From assembly GCF_900166585.1 (NCBI RefSeq), contig NZ_FVZC01000007.1, positions 434,001 to 498,000 of the forward strand: DNA of 64,000 bases, written 5' to 3'. This document shows, piece after piece, positions 53,248-60,726 of this stretch. The notes under the pieces are model-generated. The model was not told the origin of the DNA. It did no database searches and was given only the letters and a program-made list of their open reading frames with translations. Each line of letters opens with the position of its first letter. Position 1 is the first letter of the stretch. The stretch is from Mesobacillus jeotgali (GTDB taxonomy: Bacteria > Bacillota > Bacilli > Bacillales > Cytobacillaceae). Both the position numbers and the translations under genes were made by a program.

Positions 53248-54135
53248 ATGGAAGCACAGTTAGAACAAAAGATGGTAGTTGTTGAGAGCCCGAGGAAACG
53301 CCGATTGAGAGAGATGAGCTCTCGATTCTTTCAAAATAAACTAGCCGTTCTTGGCGGTATTTTTACATTGCTGCTTATTCTAATGGCTGTCCTGGCGCCT
53401 GTCGTAGCGCCGTATAATCCTTCAGACCAGGACTATGCAAAGTTTCTTCAGAGTCCGAATGCTGAAAATCTCCTGGGCACTGATGAACTTGGACGCGATA
53501 TCCTGAGCCGGATTATCTATGGAGCAAGGGTATCAATCCAGGCTGGAATCATATCCGTCGGCATTGCTTTAGCAATCGGGATTCCAATTGGACTTTTTTC
53601 AGGTTATTATCGAGGCGTTTTAGATGAATACGTGGTGATGCGCTTTACTGATGCATTGCTATCATTCCCGCCGTTAGTCCTGGCACTTTCCCTTGCTGCC
53701 GTTATGGGAGCCGGATTACAGAATGCCATGATTGCGATTGGGATTATCTTCACACCTAACTTTATCCGTCTGGTCCGGGGAGAGGTGTTGAGCCAGAGGG
53801 AACGGGAATATGTTACTGCTGCAAAAGCTTCAGGAATCAGTGATTTTAAAATCATCTTCAGGCATATATTGCCGAACTGCATGCCGCCTATTTTAGTCCA
53901 GGCCACCTTAGCTATTGCAGCTGCAATCATTTCTGAAGCCTCTTTAAGCTATTTGGGACTGGGTACTCAGCCGCCGACACCTAGCTGGGGTGCCATGTTA
54001 TCGATGGGACAGGGGTATTTGGGAGATGCACCATGGATCTCGTTATTCCCGGGATTATTTATCTTCTTGACAGTTCTATCCATTAACTTATTTGGTGATG
54101 GCCTGCGTGATGCATTAGATCCAAAGCTGAAGTGA
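53248..54135 (+). CDS. Peptide ABC permease, DppC-like
   Basis: The product has 295 residues. An N-terminal helix and the OppC-type segment LLGTDELGRDILSRIIYGAR are followed by five membrane helices and the EAA loop EYVTAAKASGISDFKIIFRH. The ATG at 53248 is preferred over GTG 53242 because GGGGG lies nine bases before it. It pairs with the DppB-like subunit. Confidence 0.92.
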   Translation: MEAQLEQKMVVVESPRKRRLREMSSRFFQNKLAVLGGIFTLLLILMAVLAPVVAPYNPSDQDYAKFLQSPNAENLLGTDELGRDILSRIIYGARVSIQAGIISVGIALAIGIPIGLFSGYYRGVLDEYVVMRFTDALLSFPPLVLALSLAAVMGAGLQNAMIAIGIIFTPNFIRLVRGEVLSQREREYVTAAKASGISDFKIIFRHILPNCMPPILVQATLAIAAAIISEASLSYLGLGTQPPTPSWGAMLSMGQGYLGDAPWISLFPGLFIFLTVLSINLFGDGLRDALDPKLK

Positions 54136-54145
54136 GGTTGATATA

Positions 54146-54802
54146 ATGACATTTTCAATAACTGCTAGATGCGAGAAAACTGGAATGTTAGGCGTTGCCG
54201 TTTCAACAGCAAGGCCTGCGGTAGGATCACTTGTTCCTTATGTTAAATCCGGTATTGGCGCGATTGCGACACAGGCTCTGGTTAATCCGTTTTACGGCAT
54301 AGATGGAATCAAGCTATTAACTGAAGGAAAAACACCCGTGGAAGTGCTGGAACATTTACTTACTCTAGACCCGGACAGAGAAAGAAGACAGTGCGCCGTC
54401 ATCGATAAGGATGGGAATGCCACGGCTTTTACAGGAAAAGACACGGTTCCTTGGCAGGGGCATCGAGTTGGATCGCAGTTTGTGGTGGCAGGCAATATGC
54501 TGACGGGTCCGGAAACAATCGATGCAATGTTTGAAACGTACCAGGCGTTGGAGAATGAAAGCTTGCCAGATAGACTTTTAGCAACGCTGGCAAGCGGCCA
54601 GGAAGCCGGCGGGGACAAAAGGGGAAGGCAGTCGGCTGCTATTTATATAGTCCATCAGGAAGAATACCCTCTTGTAGATGTTCGAGTGGATGAACATCAC
54701 AATCCTGTTGAAGAACTAATCAGGGTCTATAGAAAGTGCCAGGAAGATTTGTTTCCTTACACTGCTAATCTAGTAAAGAGAAAGGAGAGAGCAACCCAAT
54801 GA
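54146..54802 (+). CDS. DUF1028 protein, predicted Ntn-hydrolase
   Basis: The product has 218 residues. It begins MTFSITARCEKTGMLGVAVST, the usual DUF1028 start, in which the Thr at residue 2 is a candidate N-terminal nucleophile after Met removal. Further family blocks are IGAIATQALVNPFYG, AGNMLTG and DKRGRQSAAIYIV. Many DUF1028 genes lie by peptide transporters. It sits between the permease and the first ATPase genes and overlaps the latter (ATGA), so it is part of the operon. It may hydrolyse an imported amide or peptide; this is not shown. Confidence 0.88.
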   Translation: MTFSITARCEKTGMLGVAVSTARPAVGSLVPYVKSGIGAIATQALVNPFYGIDGIKLLTEGKTPVEVLEHLLTLDPDRERRQCAVIDKDGNATAFTGKDTVPWQGHRVGSQFVVAGNMLTGPETIDAMFETYQALENESLPDRLLATLASGQEAGGDKRGRQSAAIYIVHQEEYPLVDVRVDEHHNPVEELIRVYRKCQEDLFPYTANLVKRKERATQ

Positions 54803-55833
54803 CGCAGCCATTATTGGAAGTGAAGAATCTTAAAGTCAGCTTTGCTGGGAAAAAGAAGACGACAAATATAGTAGCCGGATTGTCCTTTAATGTGGAAAAG
54901 GGGAAGACTCTTTGTATTGTTGGGGAATCAGGTTGTGGAAAAAGTATGACCTCTCTTTCCGTCATGGGCCTGCTTCCAAAGACAGGAGAAGTGGAAGGCG
55001 AAATTCTCCTGAAGGGTGAGAACTTAACGGGAAAATCAATGAAACAGATGAGCAAGATCAGGGGCAATCAGATTTCGATGATCTTCCAGGAACCTATGAC
55101 TTCGCTGAACCCAGTGCAGACGGTGGGAAAACAAATTGCCGAAACTATTATTCTTCATCAGAAGGTAAGCAAAAAAGAAGCGCGCCAGAAGGCGATTGAA
55201 ATGCTGCAGCTTGTAGGAATTCCTTCTCCGGAAAAACGTATTGATGCCTATCCACATGAACTTAGCGGCGGTATGAGACAAAGGGTCATGATTGCGATTG
55301 CCCTTAGCTGCAACCCGGAATTGCTGATTGCTGATGAGCCGACCACTGCTCTTGATGTAACGATCCAGGCACAAATTCTTGATCTGATGAAAAATCTGCA
55401 AAAAGACCTGGATATGGGAATCATCATGATTACCCATGACCTGGCGGTTGTTTCTGAAATGGCCGATACAGTGCTGGTCATGTATGCAGGGAAAGCGGTA
55501 GAATATGGAAGCAGGAAATCGATTTTTAACAATCCGCTGCATCCCTACACCCAAGGACTGATGAAGTGCATTCCCGATGTAGACGCCGAAGAGGATATGG
55601 AAGAGCTTTTTGTTATAAAAGGTTCTGTACCATCACCGGATGCAATGCCTGCCGGTTGCAGATTTGCTGACCGATGCCCGTACGCACAGGAAATTTGCAG
55701 AGCACAATCACCGGATCTTGTGCATGCCGATAATCAACACACAGTCAGCTGCTGGAAATATACTGATTTATGGAAGGAAGGTGAGGCAAATGGGCCAGCC
55801 ATTAGCGAAGTTGCCGTCGGCAAATCTTCTTGA
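54799..55833 (+). CDS. Peptide ABC ATPase, DppD-like
   Basis: The product has 344 residues. Walker A is GESGCGKSMT (about 40-49), signature LSGGMRQRVM and Walker B LLIADEPTTALDV. The C-terminal oligopeptide-specific region ends in the Cys-rich CRFADRCPYAQEIC, typical of the Dpp/Opp iron-sulphur-like motif. AAAGGAGAG precedes the start, which overlaps the DUF1028 stop (ATGA). Confidence 0.93.
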   Translation: MTQPLLEVKNLKVSFAGKKKTTNIVAGLSFNVEKGKTLCIVGESGCGKSMTSLSVMGLLPKTGEVEGEILLKGENLTGKSMKQMSKIRGNQISMIFQEPMTSLNPVQTVGKQIAETIILHQKVSKKEARQKAIEMLQLVGIPSPEKRIDAYPHELSGGMRQRVMIAIALSCNPELLIADEPTTALDVTIQAQILDLMKNLQKDLDMGIIMITHDLAVVSEMADTVLVMYAGKAVEYGSRKSIFNNPLHPYTQGLMKCIPDVDAEEDMEELFVIKGSVPSPDAMPAGCRFADRCPYAQEICRAQSPDLVHADNQHTVSCWKYTDLWKEGEANGPAISEVAVGKSS

Positions 55834-56779
55834 TGTACAGGATCTAACCAAATATTTTCCGGTAGGTGATCAAGGATACTTTGGAGAAAAACAGGTTGTT
55901 AAGGCATTGGATGGGATTACGTTCTCACTTAAGAGAGGGGAAACGCTGGGAATCGTAGGAGAATCAGGATGTGGCAAATCTACTATGGGACGGGCCATCC
56001 TCAGACTTCATGAACCTAGCTCAGGAACAATTATTTACGACGGTAAGGATATTACCAGGGTTTCCAAACGGCAGATGCGCGATAACCGTAAGGATATGCA
56101 GATCATTTTCCAGGATCCATACGGTTCACTGAATCCGAGAATGACTGTTGGAGCCATGTTGTCAGAAATCGTAGAAACTCACAAAATCGTCCCTGAAAAA
56201 GAGTTATATGATTATGTTTGCAATCTTTTGGTAGAAGTCGGGCTTTCGGAACAGCATTATCATCGATTCCCGCATGAGTTTTCCGGCGGGCAGCGCCAAA
56301 GGGTAAGTATCGCCCGTGCGCTATGTACGAACCCAAAGTTGATTGTTTGTGATGAAGCTGTGTCCGCGCTGGATGTATCCGTCCAGTCCCAAATCCTGAA
56401 TCTGCTGCAGCGCTTGAAAAAGGAGCATCAGCTGACATACTTGTTTATTTCCCACGACCTTAGCGTTGTCAAGCATGTCAGCGATCGTGTTGCCGTAATG
56501 TATTTAGGGAAAATGGTTGAGCTGGCGGATAAGAAGGATCTTTACGATAATCCGCGCCATCCTTATACTAAGGCATTGCTTTCTGCCATTCCTTCAACCA
56601 AGGAAGAGAAGAAGAGGGAAAGGGTTATCTTAAAGGGCGATGTGCCGAGCCCGATCAACGTTCCGAGCGGCTGTCGATTCCATACAAGATGCCCGCTGGC
56701 CACGGATTTATGCAGAGCGGAGGAACCGGCTTTTAGGGAAGTAAGCGAGAAACATTTTGCCGCTTGCCATTACGCATAA
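55790..56779 (+). CDS. Peptide ABC ATPase, DppF-like
   Basis: The product has 329 residues. Walker A is GESGCGKSTMGR, signature FSGGQRQRVSIARAL and Walker B LIVCDEAVSALDVS. The C-terminus has the matching Cys-rich block CRFHTRCPLATDLC. The ATG at 55790 follows GGAAGGTGAGG and overlaps the DppD-like gene by 44 bases. With that ATPase it drives the importer. A terminator follows. Confidence 0.93.
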   Translation: MGQPLAKLPSANLLDVQDLTKYFPVGDQGYFGEKQVVKALDGITFSLKRGETLGIVGESGCGKSTMGRAILRLHEPSSGTIIYDGKDITRVSKRQMRDNRKDMQIIFQDPYGSLNPRMTVGAMLSEIVETHKIVPEKELYDYVCNLLVEVGLSEQHYHRFPHEFSGGQRQRVSIARALCTNPKLIVCDEAVSALDVSVQSQILNLLQRLKKEHQLTYLFISHDLSVVKHVSDRVAVMYLGKMVELADKKDLYDNPRHPYTKALLSAIPSTKEEKKRERVILKGDVPSPINVPSGCRFHTRCPLATDLCRAEEPAFREVSEKHFAACHYA

Positions 56780-56787
56780 TGTGCAAG

Positions 56788-56819
56788 GTCCTTACCAGTG
56801 AGGTAAGGACGTTTCTTTC
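56788..56819 (+). terminator. Intrinsic terminator after the DppF-like gene
   Basis: The arms GTCCTTACC and GGTAAGGAC enclose five bases and are followed by GTTTCTTTC. Confidence 0.87.
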
Positions 56820-56857
56820 GATATGAAAAAGAAACGCTGTTTTATAAAAAGAGAATA

Positions 56858-56901
56858 TTTCATTTGTAAAGCTAATAAGTTAAATTGACTTACAAATGAA
56901 A
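56858..56901. promoter_or_regulatory. 12-bp inverted repeat upstream of the ggt-like gene
   Basis: TTTCATTTGTAA (56858-56869) and TTACAAATGAAA (56890-56901) are perfect inverted arms with a 20-base AT-rich loop, 28 bases before the ATG. The spacing between arm centres is about 32 bases, three helix turns, which fits a dimeric regulator such as an Lrp type. It is not a terminator. Confidence 0.55.
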
Positions 56902-56929
56902 GTTACTTCTTTGAGGGGGAGATTATTTT

Positions 56930-58540
56930 ATGAACTTAGATTATTTAAATTACCCATACCATTCACAAAGAACTGTAACCTTTGCAAGGAAAGGAATGGT
57001 TGCTACTTCCCAGCCGCTGGCGGCCCAGGCAGGACTCGATATTTTAAAAAAGGGTGGAAATGCCATCGATGCTGCTATTGCAACAGCAGCCTGCCTAACG
57101 GTTGTTGAGCCAACTTCGAATGGTATTGGCGGGGATGCATTCGCATTAGTCTGGGTAAAAGGTGAGCTCCATGGCCTAAACGCCAGCGGTCCTGCTCCAA
57201 AAAACATCTCGATTGATGCTGTTAAGGAAAAAGGACATGATAAAATGCCGACCTTTGGCCTGGTTCCTGTCACCGTTCCTGGTGTGCCAGCAGCATGGGC
57301 TGAGTTATCAAGACGTTTTGGCAAGCTGCCATTGACCGAGGTTTTACAGCCGGCGATCGAATATGCAGAAAAGGGATACCCTTTATCGCCCGTCCTCGGC
57401 AAGTATTGGAATATTGCCTTTGAAAAATTTAAAGAAATCTTTAAAGGTGACGAATACAAAGGATGGTTTGAAACTTTTGCTCCAAATGGGCAGGCGCCGA
57501 AAATAGGTGAAGTGTGGAAATCAGAGGGCCACGCAAGTACATTACGTAAAATTGCCGAAACAAACGCGGAAAGTTTTTATCGAGGAGAACTTGCAGAAAA
57601 AATAGATGCATATTCTAAGCAGCATGGGGGCTTTATTTCAAAAGAAGATTTAGCCGCATACAAGCCTGAGTGGGTACAGCCTATCAAGGTCAATTACCGA
57701 GGCTATGATGTCTGGGAAATCCCGCCGAATGGCCAGGGAATTGTTGCGTTAATGGCACTGAACATGTTAAAAGGCTATGAACTAAAAGAAAAAGAATCTG
57801 TGGATACATACCATAAGCAGATTGAAGCAATAAAGCTTGCTTTCGCTGATGCTAAAAAATATGTTACCGACCCTGAGAAAATGTCAGTTACATCTGAACA
57901 GCTTTTATCAGAAGAATATGCAGAAACAAGAAGAAGCTTGATCGGCGAATCTGCGAGACTGCCGGAGCCTGGCACACCTCCAAAGGGCGGGACCGTTTAC
58001 CTGGCTGCAGCGGATGAGGAAGGAAACATGATTTCTTTCATCCAAAGTAATTATATGGGCTTCGGATCGGGAATTGTCATACCGGGAACAGGGATTGCAC
58101 TGCAAAACCGGGGAGCAGATTTTTCATTAGATCCGTCCCATGATAATCGCCTTGAACCTGGAAAGAAGACCTACCATACCATCATTCCGGGGTTCTTGAC
58201 AAAGGATAATGAAGCAGTCGGGCCGTTCGGAGTCATGGGAGGATACATGCAGCCACAGGGTCACGCCCAGGTCATCATGAATACAATCGACTTCAGCCTC
58301 AATCCTCAGGCTGCACTTGATTCGCCTCGCTGGCAATGGATGGAGGGAAATAAGGTGGTTGTTGAGAATACTTTCCCTGCCCACATTGCCCAGGCACTTG
58401 CCAGGAAAGGACACGAAATCCAGTTCGCATTGGATGGGGGAGGATTTGGAAGGGGCCAAATTATCTGGAGAGACCCTGTCACTGGAGTGCTTTCCGGCGG
58501 AACAGAGTCGAGGACTGATGGCGCAGTCGCAGCTTGGTAA
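56930..58540 (+). CDS. ywrD: Gamma-glutamyltransferase-like enzyme, cytoplasmic (YwrD type)
   Basis: The product has 536 residues with no signal peptide. Blocks such as GGNAIDAAIATAACLTVVEP and NGIGGDAFALVWVKG are those of GGT. The probable autoprocessing Thr is near 355 (PKGGTVYLAAADEEGNM), and the small subunit has FIQSNYMGFGSGIV and GVMGGYMQPQGH. GGT hydrolyses or transfers gamma-glutamyl groups. The missing signal peptide means it acts on imported substrates. GAGGGGGA precedes the ATG. In B. subtilis ywrD lies with ywrA, ywrB and ywrC, as here. Confidence 0.9.
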   Translation: MNLDYLNYPYHSQRTVTFARKGMVATSQPLAAQAGLDILKKGGNAIDAAIATAACLTVVEPTSNGIGGDAFALVWVKGELHGLNASGPAPKNISIDAVKEKGHDKMPTFGLVPVTVPGVPAAWAELSRRFGKLPLTEVLQPAIEYAEKGYPLSPVLGKYWNIAFEKFKEIFKGDEYKGWFETFAPNGQAPKIGEVWKSEGHASTLRKIAETNAESFYRGELAEKIDAYSKQHGGFISKEDLAAYKPEWVQPIKVNYRGYDVWEIPPNGQGIVALMALNMLKGYELKEKESVDTYHKQIEAIKLAFADAKKYVTDPEKMSVTSEQLLSEEYAETRRSLIGESARLPEPGTPPKGGTVYLAAADEEGNMISFIQSNYMGFGSGIVIPGTGIALQNRGADFSLDPSHDNRLEPGKKTYHTIIPGFLTKDNEAVGPFGVMGGYMQPQGHAQVIMNTIDFSLNPQAALDSPRWQWMEGNKVVVENTFPAHIAQALARKGHEIQFALDGGGFGRGQIIWRDPVTGVLSGGTESRTDGAVAAW

Positions 58541-58558
58541 TCTCAAAAAAGGTGTTGA

Positions 58559-59137
58559 ATGAAAATGAAGCAGCTTGATCTATTCCTTGCATTTTTCCGT
58601 GTGGGAATGCTTGGGTATGGCGGCGGCCCATCATCTATCCCGCTCGTCCATAAAGAAGTGGTCGAGAAATATAAGTGGATGAATGATGATGAGTTTGCTG
58701 ATGTATTAGCTTTGGGTAATACCCTTCCAGGCCCGATTGCTACAAAGATGGCTGGATATATCGGTTACAGGGTTGCTGGTTTTACAGGAATGGTAAATGC
58801 GACTGCAGCAACAATCGTTCCGACGATATTGCTGATGGTGGTCTTATTATCCTCGCTATCTTCGTTTAAAGATTTACCCTGGGTTGTGGGTATGACAAAA
58901 GCAGTTGTACCAGTCGTTGGTGTAATGCTGGCAACCATGACATGGGACTTTTTCAAGAAATCAAATGAAACCCTGGGAAAGGTGAATTCAGGCTTAATGA
59001 TTATTGGGGGCCTTATACTGATGGAAGTTCTTAATGTCCACCCTGCCTTCCTGATTCTTATATTGCTGATTCTGGCCCTGGTTAAAAAAGATAAGACTCC
59101 AGAGGTGGAGAAAAAGATTGAAAGAGGGGTGGGATAA
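58559..59137 (+). CDS. Half-size chromate (CHR) family transporter, first subunit
   Basis: The product has 192 residues and about six membrane helices. It contains the CHR block FRVGMLGYGGGPSSIPLVHKEV and ALGNTLPGPIATKMAGYIG. CHR proteins export chromate or other anions; half-size types work in pairs. The B. subtilis pair ywrA/ywrB lies next to ywrC and ywrD. It starts 18 bases after the ggt-like gene and its stop TAA shares a base with the next ATG. Confidence 0.9.
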   Translation: MKMKQLDLFLAFFRVGMLGYGGGPSSIPLVHKEVVEKYKWMNDDEFADVLALGNTLPGPIATKMAGYIGYRVAGFTGMVNATAATIVPTILLMVVLLSSLSSFKDLPWVVGMTKAVVPVVGVMLATMTWDFFKKSNETLGKVNSGLMIIGGLILMEVLNVHPAFLILILLILALVKKDKTPEVEKKIERGVG

Positions 59138-59664
59138 TGATCTACTGGCATATATTCCTCGCCTTTTTCATTCCCGGAATCCTCGGTTACGGAGGCGGAC
59201 CTGCATCGATTCCACTGGTAGAAAATGAGGTGGTTGACCGCTATGGCTGGATGACGGTCCCGGAATTCAGCGAGGTGCTGGCAATAGGAAATGCATTGCC
59301 AGGACCAATTGCCACTAAACTGGCAGGCTATATTGGATACGAACAGGGAGGGATTCTGGGAGCCGTTGTTGGCATTTTCGCAACAGTTGCCCCTTCATTG
59401 ATCTTAATGATTTTTCTCCTTGGGATCTTGTACCGTCATAAAGATTCACCTAAAGTTAAAAGAATGACTAACTATATCAGGCCTATCATTGCCGTACTGC
59501 TGGGTGTTATGACTTTCAACTTTTTCTTTAGCTCCTATGTAGATACTGGTATCATTCAAACAGTACTATTGATTGCTGCCAGCTACCTTCTGCTGGAAAA
59601 GTGGAAGGTGCATCCTGCGTACGTCATTACAGCATCCTTAGCCTACGGCGGTCTATTTTTATAA
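59137..59664 (+). CDS. Half-size chromate (CHR) family transporter, second subunit
   Basis: The product has 175 residues. It repeats the block FFIPGILGYGGGPASIPLVENEV and AIGNALPGPIATKLAGYIGYE. It overlaps the first subunit (TAATG), so the two should be made in equal amounts. Exported substrate unknown; chromate is known for some family members, while here the enzyme neighbours suggest an organic anion, which is inference. Confidence 0.9.
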   Translation: MIYWHIFLAFFIPGILGYGGGPASIPLVENEVVDRYGWMTVPEFSEVLAIGNALPGPIATKLAGYIGYEQGGILGAVVGIFATVAPSLILMIFLLGILYRHKDSPKVKRMTNYIRPIIAVLLGVMTFNFFFSSYVDTGIIQTVLLIAASYLLLEKWKVHPAYVITASLAYGGLFL

Positions 59665-59670
59665 CTGTAA

Positions 59671-59700
59671 AAGCCCATCCGAAGAAAGGATGGGCTGTTT
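59671..59700 (+). terminator. Intrinsic terminator after the CHR genes
   Basis: The arms AGCCCATCC and GGATGGGCT enclose about seven bases and are followed by GTTTATTT. Confidence 0.86.
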
Positions 59701-59738
59701 ATTTGGAAAAATTCTTGGCAACAATTCGTTCCTTATAG

Positions 59739-59769
59739 GATTATTATCATTATTGATACGATAATAATC
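59739..59769. promoter_or_regulatory. Orphan Fur-like inverted repeat
   Basis: GATTATTATC (59739-59748) and GATAATAATC (59760-59769) are perfect inverted arms with an 11-base spacer that includes ATTATTGATA. It resembles Fur-type sites (several GATAAT-like hexamers) but lies between two converging genes, where no promoter is expected. Confidence 0.4.
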
Positions 59770-59825
59770 ACAACTTAAATTACAGCAGGTAATTACGAAG
59801 AAGGAAACACTTTTTAAAGGATCTG

Positions 59826-59860
59826 AAGTACCAATATAGTGATAAGGGTACTTTTTTATT
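59826..59860 (+). terminator. Possible terminator in the convergent gap
   Basis: The arms AAGTACC and GGTACTT enclose 14 bases and are followed by TTTTTATTTT. Its T run is on the plus strand only, and it touches the end of the minus-strand amidohydrolase. Confidence 0.5.
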
Positions 59861-60715
59861 TTATTCAACAAACGGTTTAATCCTAGGAAACACCTTGAGT
59901 GCAGTATTGTAAAATACATCCTCGTGGTAGTCCGGAGGGATCAGGTCCTTGATGAAATCAATATACGGGCCAATGGGAATCAGCGGCCAGTCTGTTCCAA
60001 ACAGAAGCTTGTCGTAGGAATCGGCAAACTCCAGCGCATGCCGCAGGTGGTCAAGAAAACGCCCCTGGCTGCGTTTATCCAAGTCTGCTTTGGTGCCGAC
60101 GATCAAACCTGACAAATCGGCAAAAACATTCGGGTTTTTATAAATAATCTCCGCACCCGTCAAGGTCCATGGATCCCCGAAATGGGCCATCATGAAATTC
60201 ACATTCCGGTGGTTGACCGCCACCTCGTCAATCGCCATCGGGTGGGAATATTTTAAGTATCCTCGTTCCGAATAAGTGTCGCCAGTATGAAATACCACCG
60301 GCAGCTGATATTTAGCAGCCAGCTGGTAGACTGGTTCATACACGTCGTCGTAGGCGTAAAAAGGATAGTATCCAAGATAGATTTTAATTCCGACAGTCCT
60401 TGGATTTTGCAATTCCTCCTCAAGACGGACAAGGGCTGCCTCATCAAGGTCATATGGATTGACGCCGGCGCAGCAAACGATGTTGCCTGGCACCTCTGCC
60501 TCCAAATCCAGGCCCATCGGAGTCTGGGCTTCATAATCCGGGAAACCCATCCTGTCCGTTTCCGTCAACCCCATGCCAATTCCGAGAACCACATTAGCAT
60601 CCCTGAACTCTTGCAGGATGCCATTTACCGAATAGTCAACAAAAGACAGCTTTTCGGCCGTTTCATAAAAGGATTTAATGTTTGATAGATGTATATGGGC
60701 ATCGATGATTTTCAT
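59861..60715 (-). CDS. Amidohydrolase (TIM-barrel, amidohydrolase-2 type)
   Basis: The product has 284 residues. It begins with the metal motif DAHIHLSN, and later has FHTGDTYSE, MMAHFGDPW and LFGTDWPLI, which supply the His and Asp ligands. These fit metal-dependent decarboxylases or hydrolases of the ACMSD/amidohydrolase-2 group. The substrate is unknown. AAAAGGAG precedes the ATG. It follows the large GNAT fusion by 11 bases on the same strand, so one transcript is likely. Confidence 0.88.
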   Translation of the reverse strand: MKIIDAHIHLSNIKSFYETAEKLSFVDYSVNGILQEFRDANVVLGIGMGLTETDRMGFPDYEAQTPMGLDLEAEVPGNIVCCAGVNPYDLDEAALVRLEEELQNPRTVGIKIYLGYYPFYAYDDVYEPVYQLAAKYQLPVVFHTGDTYSERGYLKYSHPMAIDEVAVNHRNVNFMMAHFGDPWTLTGAEIIYKNPNVFADLSGLIVGTKADLDKRSQGRFLDHLRHALEFADSYDKLLFGTDWPLIPIGPYIDFIKDLIPPDYHEDVFYNTALKVFPRIKPFVE

Positions 60716-60726
60716 AGCTTCTCCTT

